Shown: positions 6,071-6,622 of the stretch, piece by piece
Numbering within the stretch: position 1 is the first letter of the stretch
Layout of the letters: each line of letters opens with the position of its first letter
NCBI GenBank assembly: GCA_964367085.1
Contig: CAYIWL010000046.1
Span: 1-6,622 of the forward strand
Reading direction: 5' to 3'
Length of the DNA: 6,622 nt
Source of the DNA: JACPIN01 sp964367085
Lineage (GTDB): Archaea > Nanobdellota > Nanobdellia > SCGC-AAA011-G17 > ARS1403
Made by a program: the position numbers and the translations under genes
The notes under the pieces: generated by a model
What the model saw: only the letters and a program-made list of their open reading frames with translations
Told to the model about the DNA's origin: nothing
The model's database searches: none

Positions 6071-6622
6071 TTATCCTACACTGCCTTCCATTTCAAGTTC
6101 AATCAGTTTATTCAATTCAACTGCGTATTCAAGAGGAAGTTGCTTGACAATAGGCTCTATAAAGCCAGAAACCACCATCTGCATTGCTTGTTCCTCATTT
6201 AAACCTCTGCTCATTAGGTAAAATATTTCTTCATCACCTATTTTTCCTACAGAAGCTTCATGAGCGATATCAACTTTGTTAGTATCTATTTTCATAAACG
6301 GAAAAGTATTTGAGACCGAACTGTCATCGATTAAAAGAGCATCGCAGTTAACGCTGCATTTTGTATTCTTTGCATTTTTAGTAACCATCACACTTCCTCT
6401 GTATGTTGAAATTCCGCCGCCTTTGCTGATGCTTTTTGCTTTTATTGTTGAATAAGTATTTGGAGCAGCATGGACCACTTTACTTCCAGTATCTTGGTTT
6501 TGTCCTGGTCCTGCAAATGCTATTCCTAAAGAATCTGATTTGGCATTTTCTCCGACGAGAACCGAACAAGGATAGAGCATAGTTACTCCGCTTCCCATAT
6601 TACCGTTTAACCATTCAATAAT
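6071..6622 (-). CDS. sufB: SufB, scaffold subunit, 5' part missing
   Basis: C-terminal 183 residues of SufB, the main cluster-building subunit of SufBCD; the rest, and the operon promoter, lie beyond the right edge. The frame is open to the window end, reading IIEWLNGNMGSGVTMLYP, so the ATG at 6598 is an internal methionine. Conserved blocks: AFAGPGQNQDTGSKVVHAAPN (37-55 of the fragment), GGGISTYRG, CSVNCDALLIDD with C93 (E. coli C405, the proposed sulfur-accepting or cluster ligand), and AHEASVGKIGDEEIFYLMSRG with E122 (E. coli E434). The end, EYAVELNKLIELEMEGSVG, is typical of SufB in bacteria and archaea. Intact key residues argue for a working scaffold. Confidence 0.97.
   Translation of the reverse strand: MIEWLNGNMGSGVTMLYPCSVLVGENAKSDSLGIAFAGPGQNQDTGSKVVHAAPNTYSTIKAKSISKGGGISTYRGSVMVTKNAKNTKCSVNCDALLIDDSSVSNTFPFMKIDTNKVDIAHEASVGKIGDEEIFYLMSRGLNEEQAMQMVVSGFIEPIVKQLPLEYAVELNKLIELEMEGSVG

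Larger units (their letters stand above)
1320..6622 (-). other. SUF iron-sulfur cluster assembly operon (BDSUC-T-A)
   Basis: Seven genes on one strand with gaps of -17, -4, -4, 1, 1 and 13 bases, so almost certainly one transcript. The order sufB-sufD-sufS-sufU-sufC-sufT-sufA differs from the common Gram-positive sufCDSUB and the E. coli sufABCDSE. The sulfur donor pair sits in the middle and the two likely delivery factors at the end. No promoter or regulator site (Rrf2/IscR/Fur) is visible because the 5' end is outside the window. Confidence 0.9.

Noticed and set aside
6071..6598. SufB starting at ATG 6598
   Set aside because: The upstream codons to the window end read IIEWLNGN, which is normal internal SufB sequence; 6598 is an internal Met.
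1..6622. CRISPR arrays, tRNA/rRNA genes, insertion sequences, riboswitches
   Set aside because: No repeated spacer pattern, transposase or inverted terminal repeats were seen, and nearly every base is accounted for by coding sequence.

Overview
The window is an AT-rich, almost fully coding stretch from a prokaryote. Two transcription units converge near position 1319. The left unit (+ strand) holds the 3' part of a cysteinyl-tRNA synthetase gene, overlapped at its end by an unrecognised 36-residue cysteine-rich ORF. The right unit (- strand, read from right to left) is a compact SUF iron-sulfur cluster assembly operon: sufB (5' end cut by the window) - sufD - sufS - sufU - sufC - sufT-like (DUF59/MIP18) - a DUF1858::SufA fusion.

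Organism: the CysRS has the variant zinc-site block HVNVHHTNE instead of the usual FPHHENE, and a long VGHLTSDAD-type insertion after the NVTDV motif. From memory, this form is common in small-genome lineages such as Patescibacteria/CPR and some DPANN archaea. TGA ends sufD, sufS and sufU, so the standard code is used, which argues against UGA-recoding groups. Strong GGAGG-type Shine-Dalgarno sites precede most genes. I cannot decide between bacterium and archaeon from the sequence alone.

SUF operon: SufS (PLP cysteine desulfurase) takes sulfur from cysteine and passes it to the zinc-type acceptor SufU. The SufB-SufC-SufD scaffold/ATPase builds the cluster. The SufT-like protein and the A-type carrier domain of the last gene probably act in cluster maturation and delivery. 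All genes keep their key residues. They are tightly packed: ATGA overlaps at sufD/sufS and sufS/sufU, a 17-nt overlap at sufU/sufC, and 1-nt gaps at sufC/sufT and sufT/sufA. This points to one translationally coupled transcript whose promoter lies beyond the right edge.

Most unusual points: (1) the last SUF gene fuses a DUF1858 (CVGC-type redox) domain to SufA; (2) this protein and the SufT-like protein before it share a short N-terminal motif, KD[YF]ENPD[IL][IV]E, encoded by different codons, which suggests a common docking tag; (3) SufU has the SufU-type Lys-Cys site but lacks most of the insertion that normally separates its second and third zinc cysteines; (4) the Cys/His-rich mini-ORF behind cysS has a well-placed ribosome binding site. 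There is no gene-free stretch longer than about 15 bases, and I see no RNA genes, CRISPR arrays, mobile elements or long repeats.
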